Source: Kitasatospora terrestris | GTDB lineage: Bacteria > Actinomycetota > Actinomycetes > Streptomycetales > Streptomycetaceae | Assembly (NCBI RefSeq): GCF_039542905.1 | Contig: NZ_BAABIS010000001.1 | Span: 3,720,001 to 3,784,000, forward strand | Length of the DNA stretch: 64,000 bases | Direction of reading: 5' to 3' | In this document: in pieces, positions 47,100-54,800 of the stretch | Numbering within the stretch: the first letter of the stretch is position 1 | Layout: each line of letters opens with the position of its first letter | Program-made: the position numbers and the translations under genes | Notes under the pieces: model-generated | The model's database searches: none | Told to the model about the DNA's origin: nothing | What the model saw: the letters and a program-made list of their open reading frames with translations, nothing else

Positions 47100-48008
47100 T
47101 CACACCGGCAGCCGGTAGACCCCCGGGCCGACCGGCTCCACCAGCCCGTCCGCCACGAGCCCGTCCAGCGCCCGAGCGCGCTGGACGGGCTCGTGCCACA
47201 CCTCGTCCAGCCGGGCCTGCTCGACCTCCCCGTGCGCGTCCCGCAGCACCGCGAGCAGCTTCCCCCGCACCTGACGGTCGGTCCCCTCGTACGTCTGGCC
47301 GCGCCGCGCCGGGCCCTCGTACGGCGGACACCCCGCCCGCTGCCACGCGCACTCCGCCCGCAGCGGGCACGCCCCGCACTCCGGGCCGCGCGCCGTGCAG
47401 ACCAGCGCACCCAGCTCCATCACCGCGACCGCCCAGGTCGCCGCGGTCTCCTCGCGGGCGGGCAGCAGCTCGACGGCGGTCCGCCGCTCGGCCGCGGTGG
47501 TCGCCTGCGCCGGGTACTCGACACCCGTGACCGCCCGCGCGAACACCCGCCGCACGTTGGTGTCCAGCACCGCGTGCCGCTGCCGGAACGCGAACGAGGC
47601 GACCGCCGCGGCGGTGTACTCGCCCACCCCGGGCAGCGCCAGCAGCTGCGCGTGGTCGGTGGGCACCTCGCCGCCGTGCTCCTCGGTGATCGCGGTGGCG
47701 GCGGCGTGCAGGCGCAGCGCCCGGCGCGGGTAGCCGAGCCGGCCCCACATCCGGACCGCCTCGCCGGGGGCGTCGGCGGCGAGCGCCGCCGGGGTGGGCC
47801 AGCGCTCCAGCCACGCCGCGTACGCCGGCAGCACCCGCTTGACGGGGGTCTGCTGCAGCATGAACTCGCTCACCATCACCGCCCACGGCGAGGCGTCGGC
47901 CGTCCGCCAGGGCAGGTCGCGGGCGTTGGCCCGGTACCAGTCGATGACGGTGCGGTGCAGCCGGGAGACGGCGGCCGCCGGGAGCGCGGTGGAGGAAGCG
48001 GTAACCAT
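47100..48008 (-). CDS. mutY: A/G-specific adenine DNA glycosylase, short form
   Basis: Removes adenine mispaired with 8-oxoguanine. 302 residues. Catalytic Glu48 in SEFMLQQTPV and Asp149 in AVLDTNVRRVF, helix-hairpin-helix LPGVGEYTA, and the [4Fe-4S] ligands Cys204, 211, 214 and 220 (spacing 6-2-5) are all present. The C-terminal 8-oxoG-recognition (NUDIX-like) domain is reduced to a short winged-helix-like tail, compared with ~350 residues in E. coli. ATG 48008 has a G-rich GGGGGG directly upstream. Confidence 0.94.
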   Translation of the reverse strand: MVTASSTALPAAAVSRLHRTVIDWYRANARDLPWRTADASPWAVMVSEFMLQQTPVKRVLPAYAAWLERWPTPAALAADAPGEAVRMWGRLGYPRRALRLHAAATAITEEHGGEVPTDHAQLLALPGVGEYTAAAVASFAFRQRHAVLDTNVRRVFARAVTGVEYPAQATTAAERRTAVELLPAREETAATWAVAVMELGALVCTARGPECGACPLRAECAWQRAGCPPYEGPARRGQTYEGTDRQVRGKLLAVLRDAHGEVEQARLDEVWHEPVQRARALDGLVADGLVEPVGPGVYRLPV

Positions 48009-48046
48009 GGCCCCCCGATCCTCCCACGTCCGCCGGGGCCGGCGGG

Positions 48047-48097
48047 CGGGCCGGTCGGACGGCCGGTCGGGCCGGTCGGGCGGGCCGGTCGGGCGGG
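48047..48097. repeat. GGCCGGTCGG tandem repeats between mutY and the rhomboid gene
   Basis: Four to five imperfect 10-14-base units of GGCCGGTCGG(GCGG) fill the 91-base gap. They can form alternative hairpins. No coding role seen. Confidence 0.65.
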
Positions 48098-48099
48098 CC

Positions 48100-48810
48100 T
48101 CAGAGGCCGAGGTCGTCCAGCTCCTTGTGCAGCGCGGCCCGGGGGCTGTCCGGCCGTGCTCCGCCGGTCTGCGCGGGGACGGCCGTGGCGGCCGCCGCCC
48201 GTCGGGTGGAGCGGTCGCGGAAGATCCACGCCCCGGCGAGGCCGCCGAGCAGCCCGCCCAGGTGCCCCAGCCAGCTGATCCCGGGGGTGCCGGGCAGCGC
48301 GGTGGTGAGCAGGTAGGCGAAGGAGGCGAACATCACCAGCCCGATCAGGCTGTCGATCAGGTTCCGGTCGAAGAGGCCGCGCAGCACCACGTAGCCGAAG
48401 TACCCGAAGACCACGCCGCTGGCACCGGCCGTCACCGAGCGGACGTCCGCGAAGCACCACACCGCCGCGCCGCTGGTGAGCGCCACCAGCAGGGTCAGGC
48501 CGAGGAACTTCTTCACACCGCGGTACGCGGCGAGGAAGCCGAACACGAACAGCGGGCCCGAATTGCCCTCCAGGTGAGCCCAGTTCAGGTGCAGGAACGG
48601 CGCGGAGAGCAGGTTCGGCAGCGCGGACACGTCGTGCGGGCGGATGCCGCCGTCCACGAACAACCGGGAGTCGTCGAGCCAGTTGACCACTTGCAGGACC
48701 CACACCGCGCACAGGAAGCCGAACACGGTGAAGAAGGCGCGCCGCGCCTCCTCGATCATCCGTACCGGATCGATGCTGCTGCCGGCGCGGGCGCCGTGGT
48801 CGGTGGCCAT
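48100..48810 (-). CDS. rhomboid-family intramembrane serine protease
   Basis: 236 residues, six or seven membrane helices. Catalytic Ser131 in TAGASGVVFG and His183 in GHLGG; the conserved His80 in WAHLEGNSGPLFVFG lies in helix 2. The cytoplasmic tail is disordered. Rhomboids cleave single-pass membrane proteins; the target here is unknown. TAGGGT lies seven bases before ATG 48810, so the mRNA is probably leaderless. Confidence 0.92.
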   Translation of the reverse strand: MATDHGARAGSSIDPVRMIEEARRAFFTVFGFLCAVWVLQVVNWLDDSRLFVDGGIRPHDVSALPNLLSAPFLHLNWAHLEGNSGPLFVFGFLAAYRGVKKFLGLTLLVALTSGAAVWCFADVRSVTAGASGVVFGYFGYVVLRGLFDRNLIDSLIGLVMFASFAYLLTTALPGTPGISWLGHLGGLLGGLAGAWIFRDRSTRRAAAATAVPAQTGGARPDSPRAALHKELDDLGL

Positions 48811-48817
48811 GAGGGCG

Positions 48818-48823
48818 ACCCTA
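48818..48823 (-). promoter_or_regulatory. -10 hexamer TAGGGT, leaderless layout
   Basis: Minus-strand TAGGGT, seven bases, then ATG 48810; no ribosome binding site. Confidence 0.5.
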
Positions 48824-48931
48824 GCGCGGGGTGCGGCCGGAACGCTTCCCCCGTCCGGAGCAAATGGCGGATCATGTGAAGGAAGTGGCCCCGGCGAGGT
48901 GTTGATGCGTCAGACGGTCCACACAGTCTCG

Positions 48932-48937
48932 TAGAGT
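48932..48937 (+). promoter_or_regulatory. -10 hexamer TAGAGT, leaderless layout
   Basis: TAGAGT, six bases, then GTG 48944; this argues against the in-frame TTG at 48938 as start. Confidence 0.5.
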
Positions 48938-48943
48938 TTGCGC

Positions 48944-49807
48944 GTGCCCTCTCTGCGTCAACCCGTCGGACCGCTGCCGGCCTCGATCTACTGGCGACGG
49001 CGCCTCATCGTGCTCGCCGCGCTGGCGGCGATCCTCGTCCTGATCGTCTGGCTGACCTACGGCACGGGCGGTGGCGGCGGCAAGCCCAAGCAGGGCGCGC
49101 ATCCGGCGCCGGCCCAGTCGATCACGCCGGGCGCCTCGCCGTCCGGTTCGGCGATCACCAGCCGGCCCGGCGGTACGGGCGGTGGCGGTGGCGGTGGCGG
49201 TGGGACGGTCTCCGGCGGCGGTGGCGGCGAGGTCTCCATCAGCACCGGCGGCGTCGGCGGCTCCGCCACCCCGGGCACGGGCTCCACCGCGGGCACCGGG
49301 GGCACCGGGGGCTCGGCCGGCGGCACGGGCACCGGCGGCACGGGCGGCGGCACCGGCGGCGGGGCGCCGCAGGTGAACACCGCCGACGTGATGGCCCTGC
49401 CGATCTGCTCGGTCTCGCAGCTCGCCCTGGAGCTGGCCAGTGCCCAGAACGCGTACCAGCCCAAGGACCGTCCGCGCCTCGCGCTGACCGTCCGCAACAC
49501 CTCCGGCGCCAACTGCCGCGTCGACCTGGGCCGCACCGCGTCGACCCTGACGGTCACCTCCAGCAGCGGCGAGCGGGTGTGGTCCTCGGGCGACTGCCCG
49601 AACGACCGGGCCGGCGCCTGGGCGCAGATCCCGGCGGGCAGCGGCCTGACCGAGACCTTCAACTGGGACCGCAGCCGCTCCAAGCCGCAGTGCGCCACCG
49701 CCGACCCGACGCCCGCCCAGCCGGGCAACTACCTGGTCCAGGCGGACCTCTCCGGCCCGTCCGGCGGCCCGGTCTCGGCCCGCACCTCGATCCGGCTGGA
49801 CAGCTGA
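48944..49807 (+). CDS. membrane-anchored glycine-rich protein with C-terminal beta domain, unknown
   Basis: 287 residues. A short cytoplasmic start with Arg-Arg-Arg before one membrane helix (LIVLAALAAILVLIVWLTY, about 22-40) is followed by a long Gly/Thr/Ser-rich flexible linker (about 45-145, runs such as GGTGGGGGGGGG). A beta-rich outside domain ends the protein (LALTVRNTSGANCRVDLG, WSSGDCPND, YLVQADLSG), with three or four Cys able to form disulfides. It is related in style to DUF4232-like actinobacterial domains, but I am not certain. Function unknown. Divergent from the rhomboid protease, which makes it a conceivable substrate (speculative). Confidence 0.75.
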   Translation: MPSLRQPVGPLPASIYWRRRLIVLAALAAILVLIVWLTYGTGGGGGKPKQGAHPAPAQSITPGASPSGSAITSRPGGTGGGGGGGGGTVSGGGGGEVSISTGGVGGSATPGTGSTAGTGGTGGSAGGTGTGGTGGGTGGGAPQVNTADVMALPICSVSQLALELASAQNAYQPKDRPRLALTVRNTSGANCRVDLGRTASTLTVTSSSGERVWSSGDCPNDRAGAWAQIPAGSGLTETFNWDRSRSKPQCATADPTPAQPGNYLVQADLSGPSGGPVSARTSIRLDS

Positions 49808-50139
49808 CCCCTCGCCCGGTCCGACCTCCCCGATCCGAGCCGCCACCATCCGACCCGCCGTCATCCGGCCACCGGAGGGCGGCCCGGCCGGCCGCCGTGT
49901 GGCGGCCGGCTGTCGGCGTCCTGGCCGCCGTGTTGCGCCGTGCTGCCGCCGGCCACCGGTCCCGGCCGCCGCGTCCGCTTCGTCCGCGTCTGTCACTGCC
50001 ACCCGATTGCTTTGACGTGTCCGCCACATGACGGCACGAAAGCCTCTTCGTCGCGTCCCTGCCAGAGCCGCAGGCTGGATCCGTCGCACCAGCCGAGTGC
50101 GCCGCATCCCGGCACCACCGACGCAGAGGAGACCCCTCC
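49808..50139 (+). other. 332-base gap before the S8 peptidase gene
   Basis: No gene supported. It has the hairpin at 49887-49910 and a TTGACG (near 50013) that might be a -35, without a good -10. Confidence 0.4.
49887..49910 (+). terminator. 10-bp hairpin downstream of the glycine-rich protein gene
   Basis: GCCGGCCGCC / GGCGGCCGGC with a GTGT loop; no U-run. Confidence 0.45.
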
Positions 50140-51357
50140 ATGGCAGCGCAACGCCCCCGCGCCCACCGGCTCGCCACCGCCGTCGCCACCGTCCTGGCCG
50201 GCGCCGCCCTCGCCGGGGCCGCCTCCCTCCCGGCCGCCGCGGCCCCCGCCGCGCCGGAGGGCACCGTCCAGCAGGCCGACTCGCCGACCGCGATACCCGG
50301 CAGCTTCATCGTCACCCTGAAGCCGTCCGCCGGCCTCGCCCCGGCCTCCGAGCAGGGCCGGCAGCTGGTCGCCCGGCACCACGGCCGGATCAAGCAGACC
50401 TGGGACGCCGCCGCACACGGCTTCGAGGTCGAGCTCTCCGCCGTCGAGGCCCGCCGGTTGGCCGCCGACCCGGCCGTCGCCGCGGTCGAGCAGAACCAGA
50501 CCGTGCACGCCGACACCACCCAGACCAACCCGCCGTCCTGGGGCCTGGACCGGATCGACCAGGCCGCCCTACCGCTCAACTCGGCCTACACCTACCCCTC
50601 GACGGCCGGCGGCGGGGTCACCGCGTACGTGATCGACACCGGGGTGCGGATCAGCCACGGGCAGTTCGGCGGCCGCGCCGCCAACGGCTACGACTTCGTC
50701 GACAACGACGCCGTCGCCCAGGACGGCAACGGGCACGGCACCCACGTCGCCGGCACCATCGCGGGCAGCGCGTACGGCGTCGCCAAGGCGGCCCGGGTGG
50801 TCGGCGTCCGGGTGCTCGACAACAACGGCTCCGGCACCACCGCCGGCGTCATCTCCGGCGTCAACTGGGTCACCGCCAACGCCGCCAAGCCCGCCGTGGC
50901 CAACCTCAGCCTCGGCGGCGGCGCGAGCACCGCGCTGGACAACGCGGTCGCCAACTCCATCGCCTCCGGCGTCACCTACGCGGTCGCCGCCGGCAACTCC
51001 AACGCCAACGCCGACAACTACTCACCGGCCCGGGTCCCGACCGCGATCACGGTCGGCGCCACCACCTCCACCGACGCCCGGGCGAGCTACTCCAACTACG
51101 GGACGCGGGTGGACGTCTTCGCGCCCGGCTCGTCCATCACCTCGTCCTGGAACACCAGCGACACCGCCACCAACACCATCTCCGGCACCTCGATGGCCAC
51201 CCCGCACGTGGCCGGCGCTGCCGCCGTCTACCTGGCCGGCCACCCCTCCGCCACCCCCGCGGCCGTCGACAGCGCGCTGAAGGCCGCCGCCACCAACGGC
51301 GTCCTCACCGGCATCGGCACCGGCAGCCCCAACCGCCTGCTGCGGGTCACCGGCTGA
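50140..51357 (+). CDS. secreted subtilisin-like (S8) peptidase with I9 pro-domain
   Basis: 405 residues. Signal peptide (HRLATAVATVLAGAALAGAASLPAAAA, residues about 7-33, abridged), inhibitor I9 pro-domain (IPGSFIVTLKPSAG to VEQNQTVHA, about 50-125), then the mature enzyme. The catalytic triad is Asp166 (YVIDTGVRISH), His199 (GHGTHVAGT) and Ser351 (SGTSMATPHVAG). The oxyanion Asn is in AVAAGNSNANADN. The proteinase-K/aqualysin type is likely. ATG 50140 has GAGGAGA upstream. It probably acts in nutrient acquisition or protein turnover outside the cell. Confidence 0.95.
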   Translation: MAAQRPRAHRLATAVATVLAGAALAGAASLPAAAAPAAPEGTVQQADSPTAIPGSFIVTLKPSAGLAPASEQGRQLVARHHGRIKQTWDAAAHGFEVELSAVEARRLAADPAVAAVEQNQTVHADTTQTNPPSWGLDRIDQAALPLNSAYTYPSTAGGGVTAYVIDTGVRISHGQFGGRAANGYDFVDNDAVAQDGNGHGTHVAGTIAGSAYGVAKAARVVGVRVLDNNGSGTTAGVISGVNWVTANAAKPAVANLSLGGGASTALDNAVANSIASGVTYAVAAGNSNANADNYSPARVPTAITVGATTSTDARASYSNYGTRVDVFAPGSSITSSWNTSDTATNTISGTSMATPHVAGAAAVYLAGHPSATPAAVDSALKAAATNGVLTGIGTGSPNRLLRVTG

Positions 51358-51376
51358 CGCTCCCCCGAACGCCGAC

Positions 51377-51414
51377 GGCGGGAGTCGCCCACCCCTCGGT
51401 GGACGACTCCCGCC
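51377..51414. terminator. bidirectional terminator, 11-bp stem
   Basis: GGCGGGAGTCG / CGACTCCCGCC with an inner CCAC/GTGG stem in the loop, between converging genes. Confidence 0.75.
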
Positions 51415-51467
51415 GCCGCCTCTCCCGCAGCCCCCCGCGCCACGGGCCCAGGCGGTCCCGTGCGGCC

Positions 51468-52736
51468 TCAGGCGGGCCAGGACGTCCCGCGCAGCGACCG
51501 GCCCAGGGTCGACGGCAGCAGGCCGAGGCCCAGCAGCGCGGCCAGCGCCACCAGCACCGGGCCCGCCGCGAAGCGGTCGAGCAGCAGGCCGGAGACGAAG
51601 GTCCCGATCGGCATGCCCACCATCAGCAGGGTCATCGTCGCCGCGATCACCCGGCCGCGCAGCTCGTCCGGCACCTGCTGGAAGATCAGCACGTCCACCA
51701 TCACCCGCAGCGCCGGGACGCCGAGCATCATCACGGCGAGCGAGCAGAACACCACCACCGGACCGCCCAGCAGCGCCGGCAGCAGGAACATCGGCACCGC
51801 CGACCAGGCCACCACCAGCAGCAGCGCGCCGGGCGCGAGCCGCTTGTGCAGCCGGGTGACCAGCGGGGCGCCGAGCAGGCCGCCCACCGCCTCGCCGGCC
51901 AGCGCCAGACCGATGCCGCCGGTGGAGGTGCCGCCGTCGCGCAGCCGCACCATGACGGCCAGCAGCATCGCGGAGCCCGCCAGGTTCATCGCCAGGGTGA
52001 CCAGCAGGGTCGAGCGCAGCAGCTTCTTCGACAGCAGGTAGCGCACCCCCTCCAGCACGGCGCCGCGCTGCTCGCCGCCCTCCCCGTCCGCGCCGCCGTC
52101 GGCGTTCTGCGCCGGGCTCTCGAACCGGACCGCCCAGGAGGCGGAGAGCGCGAGCAGCGAGGTGACCGCGGTGGTGAGGAACGGGACCGCGGTGCCGAGA
52201 CCGAGCAGGAAGCCGCCCAGCGGCGGGCCGATCAGCGCGGCACCGTTGACCCGCAGCTCGTCCTGGGCGAGTGCCTGACGCAGTTGCACGGCCGGCACCA
52301 CCGCGCGGATCGCCAGCATCCGGACCGGGCCGCCGTACGCCATGGTCGCGCCGAGGACGGCGGCGACCAGCAGGGTGTGCGGCACGGTGAGCCGGTGCAG
52401 GGCCAGCGCGGCGACCACGCTGAGCGCGGCGAGCAGCCGGACGGCGTCGGCGGCGAGCAGGATCCGGCGCCGGTCGTGGCGGTCGGCGACCGCGCCGCCG
52501 TGCAGGCCGAACACGGCGGAGGCGGCGAACTGCACCGCGCCGAACGCCCCGGCCAGGGCCGGCGAGCCGGTCATGGCCAGCAGCAGGAGGGGGTAGGCGG
52601 TGTCGGCGAGGCAGGTGCCGAGCATCGCGGAGGCCGCGCCGCCCCACAGCACCTGGAACCGCCAGTTGCGCCGCAGCGGCACCGGCTGCTGCGCGTCGGC
52701 CTGGGCCCGGGCCGCCGTCCCGAGGTCCGTCGTCAT
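51468..52736 (-). CDS. MFS transporter, enterobactin-exporter-like 12-helix type
   Basis: 422 residues with a 12-helix MFS pattern (LLLLAMTGSPALAGAFGAVQF; GGAVADRHDRRRILLAADAVR = motif A; VALAALLGLGLLPS at the end; abridged). Type resembles EntS/DHA3 exporters in actinomycetes. It is divergent from an ArsR-family regulator with an ATTCA-type operator cluster between, so it is probably regulated by it. ATG 52736 has GGGGTGGGAACC upstream. A longer frame upstream is not supported. Confidence 0.9.
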   Translation of the reverse strand: MTTDLGTAARAQADAQQPVPLRRNWRFQVLWGGAASAMLGTCLADTAYPLLLLAMTGSPALAGAFGAVQFAASAVFGLHGGAVADRHDRRRILLAADAVRLLAALSVVAALALHRLTVPHTLLVAAVLGATMAYGGPVRMLAIRAVVPAVQLRQALAQDELRVNGAALIGPPLGGFLLGLGTAVPFLTTAVTSLLALSASWAVRFESPAQNADGGADGEGGEQRGAVLEGVRYLLSKKLLRSTLLVTLAMNLAGSAMLLAVMVRLRDGGTSTGGIGLALAGEAVGGLLGAPLVTRLHKRLAPGALLLVVAWSAVPMFLLPALLGGPVVVFCSLAVMMLGVPALRVMVDVLIFQQVPDELRGRVIAATMTLLMVGMPIGTFVSGLLLDRFAAGPVLVALAALLGLGLLPSTLGRSLRGTSWPA

Positions 52737-52766
52737 GGTTCCCACCCCTTGTCCGGGCCGTTCGAC

Positions 52767-52828
52767 CCATTCACGCCCGCGCCGCCATTCATGGCTTCGC
52801 AACCATTCACGCTTGGGTGAATGGTTGC
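52767..52828. promoter_or_regulatory. ArsR-type operator cluster with 12-bp perfect inverted repeat
   Basis: GCAACCATTCAC (52799-52810) and GTGAATGGTTGC (52817-52828) form a perfect 12-bp inverted repeat with 6-base spacer. Two more CCATTCA half-sites lie at 52767 and 52785, on the exporter side. Confidence 0.7.
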
Positions 52829-52877
52829 ACCTCCGAGAATGATTGCGCAAGCGTTGACGTTGTGAGAACTTGAGAAC

Positions 52878-53489
52878 GTGGTTGAGCAGATGAAAGAACG
52901 CGAGGTCAGCGACGTGGCGACGCTGAAGGCGATCGCCGACCCGGTGCGCCTGGCGATCCTGGACGCGCTGATGCGACGCGACCCCGAGCCGCAGTCGGTC
53001 AAGGAACTCGCGGCGGAGATGGGCGAGACGCCCACCAAGCTCTACCGGCACATCAAGGTGCTGGAGCAGACCGGACTGATCATGGTCGCCGAGACCCGCC
53101 TGGTCTCCGGCATCGTGGAGAGCCGCTACCGCCCGGCGCAGCGCTCACTGCGGCTGTCGCCGCACGTCTTCTCCGACGGCGGGTCGGAGCGCCCCGAGGT
53201 GCTCGGTGCGATGCTCGCCGCCCTCGACATGGTCCGCACCGACTTCGAGAACCGCTTCCACGCGGGCCGGATCGACCTCTCGGCGCTGCCGGACGGCACC
53301 TCCAGCCCGGGCAAGTTCGCGCACTTCAGCATGCGGGTCCGCCCCGAGCGCCTGGTGAAGCTCCGCGAGCAGCTGAACGCCCTGCTGGACGAGCTCGCCG
53401 ACGAGGGCGACTCCACCGACGAGGACGCGGTGGACATCACCCTGATGACCCTGCTCTACGCCCTCAAGCCGGAACGCCCCCGGCCGTAA
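52878..53489 (+). CDS. ArsR-like winged-helix regulator of the divergent exporter
   Basis: 203 residues. Winged helix-turn-helix at the N-terminus (VATLKAIADPVRLAILDALMR; VKELAAEMGETPTKLYRHIKVLEQTGLIMVAETR, abridged), like ArsR/HTH_20 proteins of actinomycetes, then a helical C-terminal half (ELLNALLDELADEGD-type) that may bind a ligand. No ArsR metal-binding Cys pair is seen, so the signal is more likely an organic compound. The start may be GTG 52878 or ATG 52890; neither has a good Shine-Dalgarno. The 3' end contributes the first unit of a 15-bp tandem repeat. Confidence 0.82.
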   Translation: MVEQMKEREVSDVATLKAIADPVRLAILDALMRRDPEPQSVKELAAEMGETPTKLYRHIKVLEQTGLIMVAETRLVSGIVESRYRPAQRSLRLSPHVFSDGGSERPEVLGAMLAALDMVRTDFENRFHAGRIDLSALPDGTSSPGKFAHFSMRVRPERLVKLREQLNALLDELADEGDSTDEDAVDITLMTLLYALKPERPRP

Positions 53490-53527
53490 CGCCCTCAGCC
53501 GTAACGCCCCCGGCCTTAGCGCCCACC
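53468..53527 (+). repeat. four 15-bp tandem repeats spanning the ArsR-type gene stop
   Basis: Units GCCGGAACGCCCCCG, GCCGTAACGCCCTCA, GCCGTAACGCCCCCG and GCCTTAGCGCCCACC. The gene's TAA lies in unit 2, and further stop triplets TAA/TAG recur in units 3 and 4. Confidence 0.75.
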
Positions 53528-53537
53528 GACCCGGCGC

Positions 53538-53562
53538 CCCGGCCGGCGCACTCCCGGCCGGG
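53538..53562. terminator. hairpin between ArsR-type gene and disA
   Basis: CCCGGCCGG / CCGGCCGGG, 9-bp stem with 7-base loop, between converging genes. Confidence 0.5.
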
Positions 53563-53570
53563 CGGCGTCC

Positions 53571-54677
53571 TCAGACGTAACGCTCGAGGATGGACGATTC
53601 TGCGAGCCGCGACAGACCCTCGCGCACCGAGCGCGCCCGGGTCTCGCCGACGCCCTCCACCGTCTGCAGGTCGTCGATCGACGCCGCCAGCAGCTTCTGC
53701 AGCCCGCCGAAGTGCTCCACCAGCCGCTCGATGACGGTGTTGGGCAGCCGCGGCACCTTGGCCAGCAGCCGGTACCCGCGCGGCGAGACCGCCGAGTCCA
53801 GCGACTCCGGCGTGCCGGTGTACCCGAGCGCCTTGGCGACCGTCTGCAGGTCGAGCAGCTCGGCGTGGGTGAGCGCCTCCAGGTCGGACAGCACCTCGGT
53901 GACGGTACGGCCCTTCTTGGCCGCCCGCTCCGGGAAGTAGTCACGGGCGACCAGCTCTCGCTCCGGCTCGACGCCGGCGATCAGCTCGTCCAGCTGCAAC
54001 GAGAGCAGTCGGCCGTCGGTGCCGAGCTCCAGCACGTACCCGGCGATCTCGGCGGCGATCAGCCGGACCATCTCCAGGCGCTGCACCACCGCCGACACGT
54101 CGCGGACGGTGACCAGGTCCTCGATCTCCAGCGCGGAGAGGGTGCCGGCCACCTCGTCCAGGCGGAGCTTGTACCGCTCCAGCGTGGCGAGCGCCTGGTT
54201 GGCGCGGGAGAGCACGGTGGTGGAGTCCTCCAGCACCCGCCGCGTCCCGTTGACGTACATCGCGATCAGCCGCATCGAGTGCGAGACGGCGACCACCGGG
54301 AAGCCGGTCTGCCGGTTGACCCGCTCGGCGGTGCGGTGCCGGGTGCCGGTCTCGTCGGTGGGGATGGTCGCATCCGGCATCAGGTGGACGCCAGCACGGA
54401 CGATCTTGGTGATGTCCTTGTCCAGCACCACGGCGCCGTCGAGCTTGCACAGCTCGCGCAGCCGGGTGGCGGTGAACTCGACGTCCAGCACGAAGCCGCC
54501 GGTGGACAGTGCGTCCACGCTCTTGTCGAACCCGAGCACGATCAGACCGCCCGTGTTGGCCCGGAGCACCCGCTCCAGACCGTCGCGGAGCGCCGTGCCC
54601 GGCGCGATGGCACTGAGGGAAGCCCGCAGCAGGGCCTCCTCGCGGGAGGACTTGTCCGCCCGGTCGCTGGCTGCCAC
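53571..54677 (-). CDS. disA: DNA-integrity scanning diadenylate cyclase
   Basis: Makes cyclic di-AMP from two ATP and scans DNA for branched structures. 368 residues. The DAC domain has DGA at 80-82 (LCKLDGAVVLD) and RHR at 113-115 (ETGTRHRTAERV), the two catalytic motifs. A helical spine (about 150-290) and C-terminal helix-hairpin-helix DNA-binding domain (LLAKVPRLPNTVIERLVEHFGGLQKLL, abridged) follow. GTG 54677 has GGAGGAG upstream. It lies downstream of radA, whose product is known in other bacteria to modulate DisA. The 123-base gap to radA is AT-rich and may contain its own promoter (TAATAA, TTGGCA). Confidence 0.97.
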   Translation of the reverse strand: MAASDRADKSSREEALLRASLSAIAPGTALRDGLERVLRANTGGLIVLGFDKSVDALSTGGFVLDVEFTATRLRELCKLDGAVVLDKDITKIVRAGVHLMPDATIPTDETGTRHRTAERVNRQTGFPVVAVSHSMRLIAMYVNGTRRVLEDSTTVLSRANQALATLERYKLRLDEVAGTLSALEIEDLVTVRDVSAVVQRLEMVRLIAAEIAGYVLELGTDGRLLSLQLDELIAGVEPERELVARDYFPERAAKKGRTVTEVLSDLEALTHAELLDLQTVAKALGYTGTPESLDSAVSPRGYRLLAKVPRLPNTVIERLVEHFGGLQKLLAASIDDLQTVEGVGETRARSVREGLSRLAESSILERYV

Positions 54678-54800
54678 GTGACTCCTCCGGCCGACCCGGA
54701 CCGTGTGGCGCGGCGCCCGACGGTCTGTCTCTTATTACTGCACTTGATGCCAATTAGACAGGGCAAAGTCTAACTGCGTGCGGCAATAACAGGACGTGGG

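Noticed and set aside
48944..49807. In-frame TTG at 48938 as the start of the glycine-rich membrane protein
   Set aside because: It directly follows the -10 hexamer TAGAGT, which would put it upstream of the expected transcription start; the GTG at 48944 fits better.
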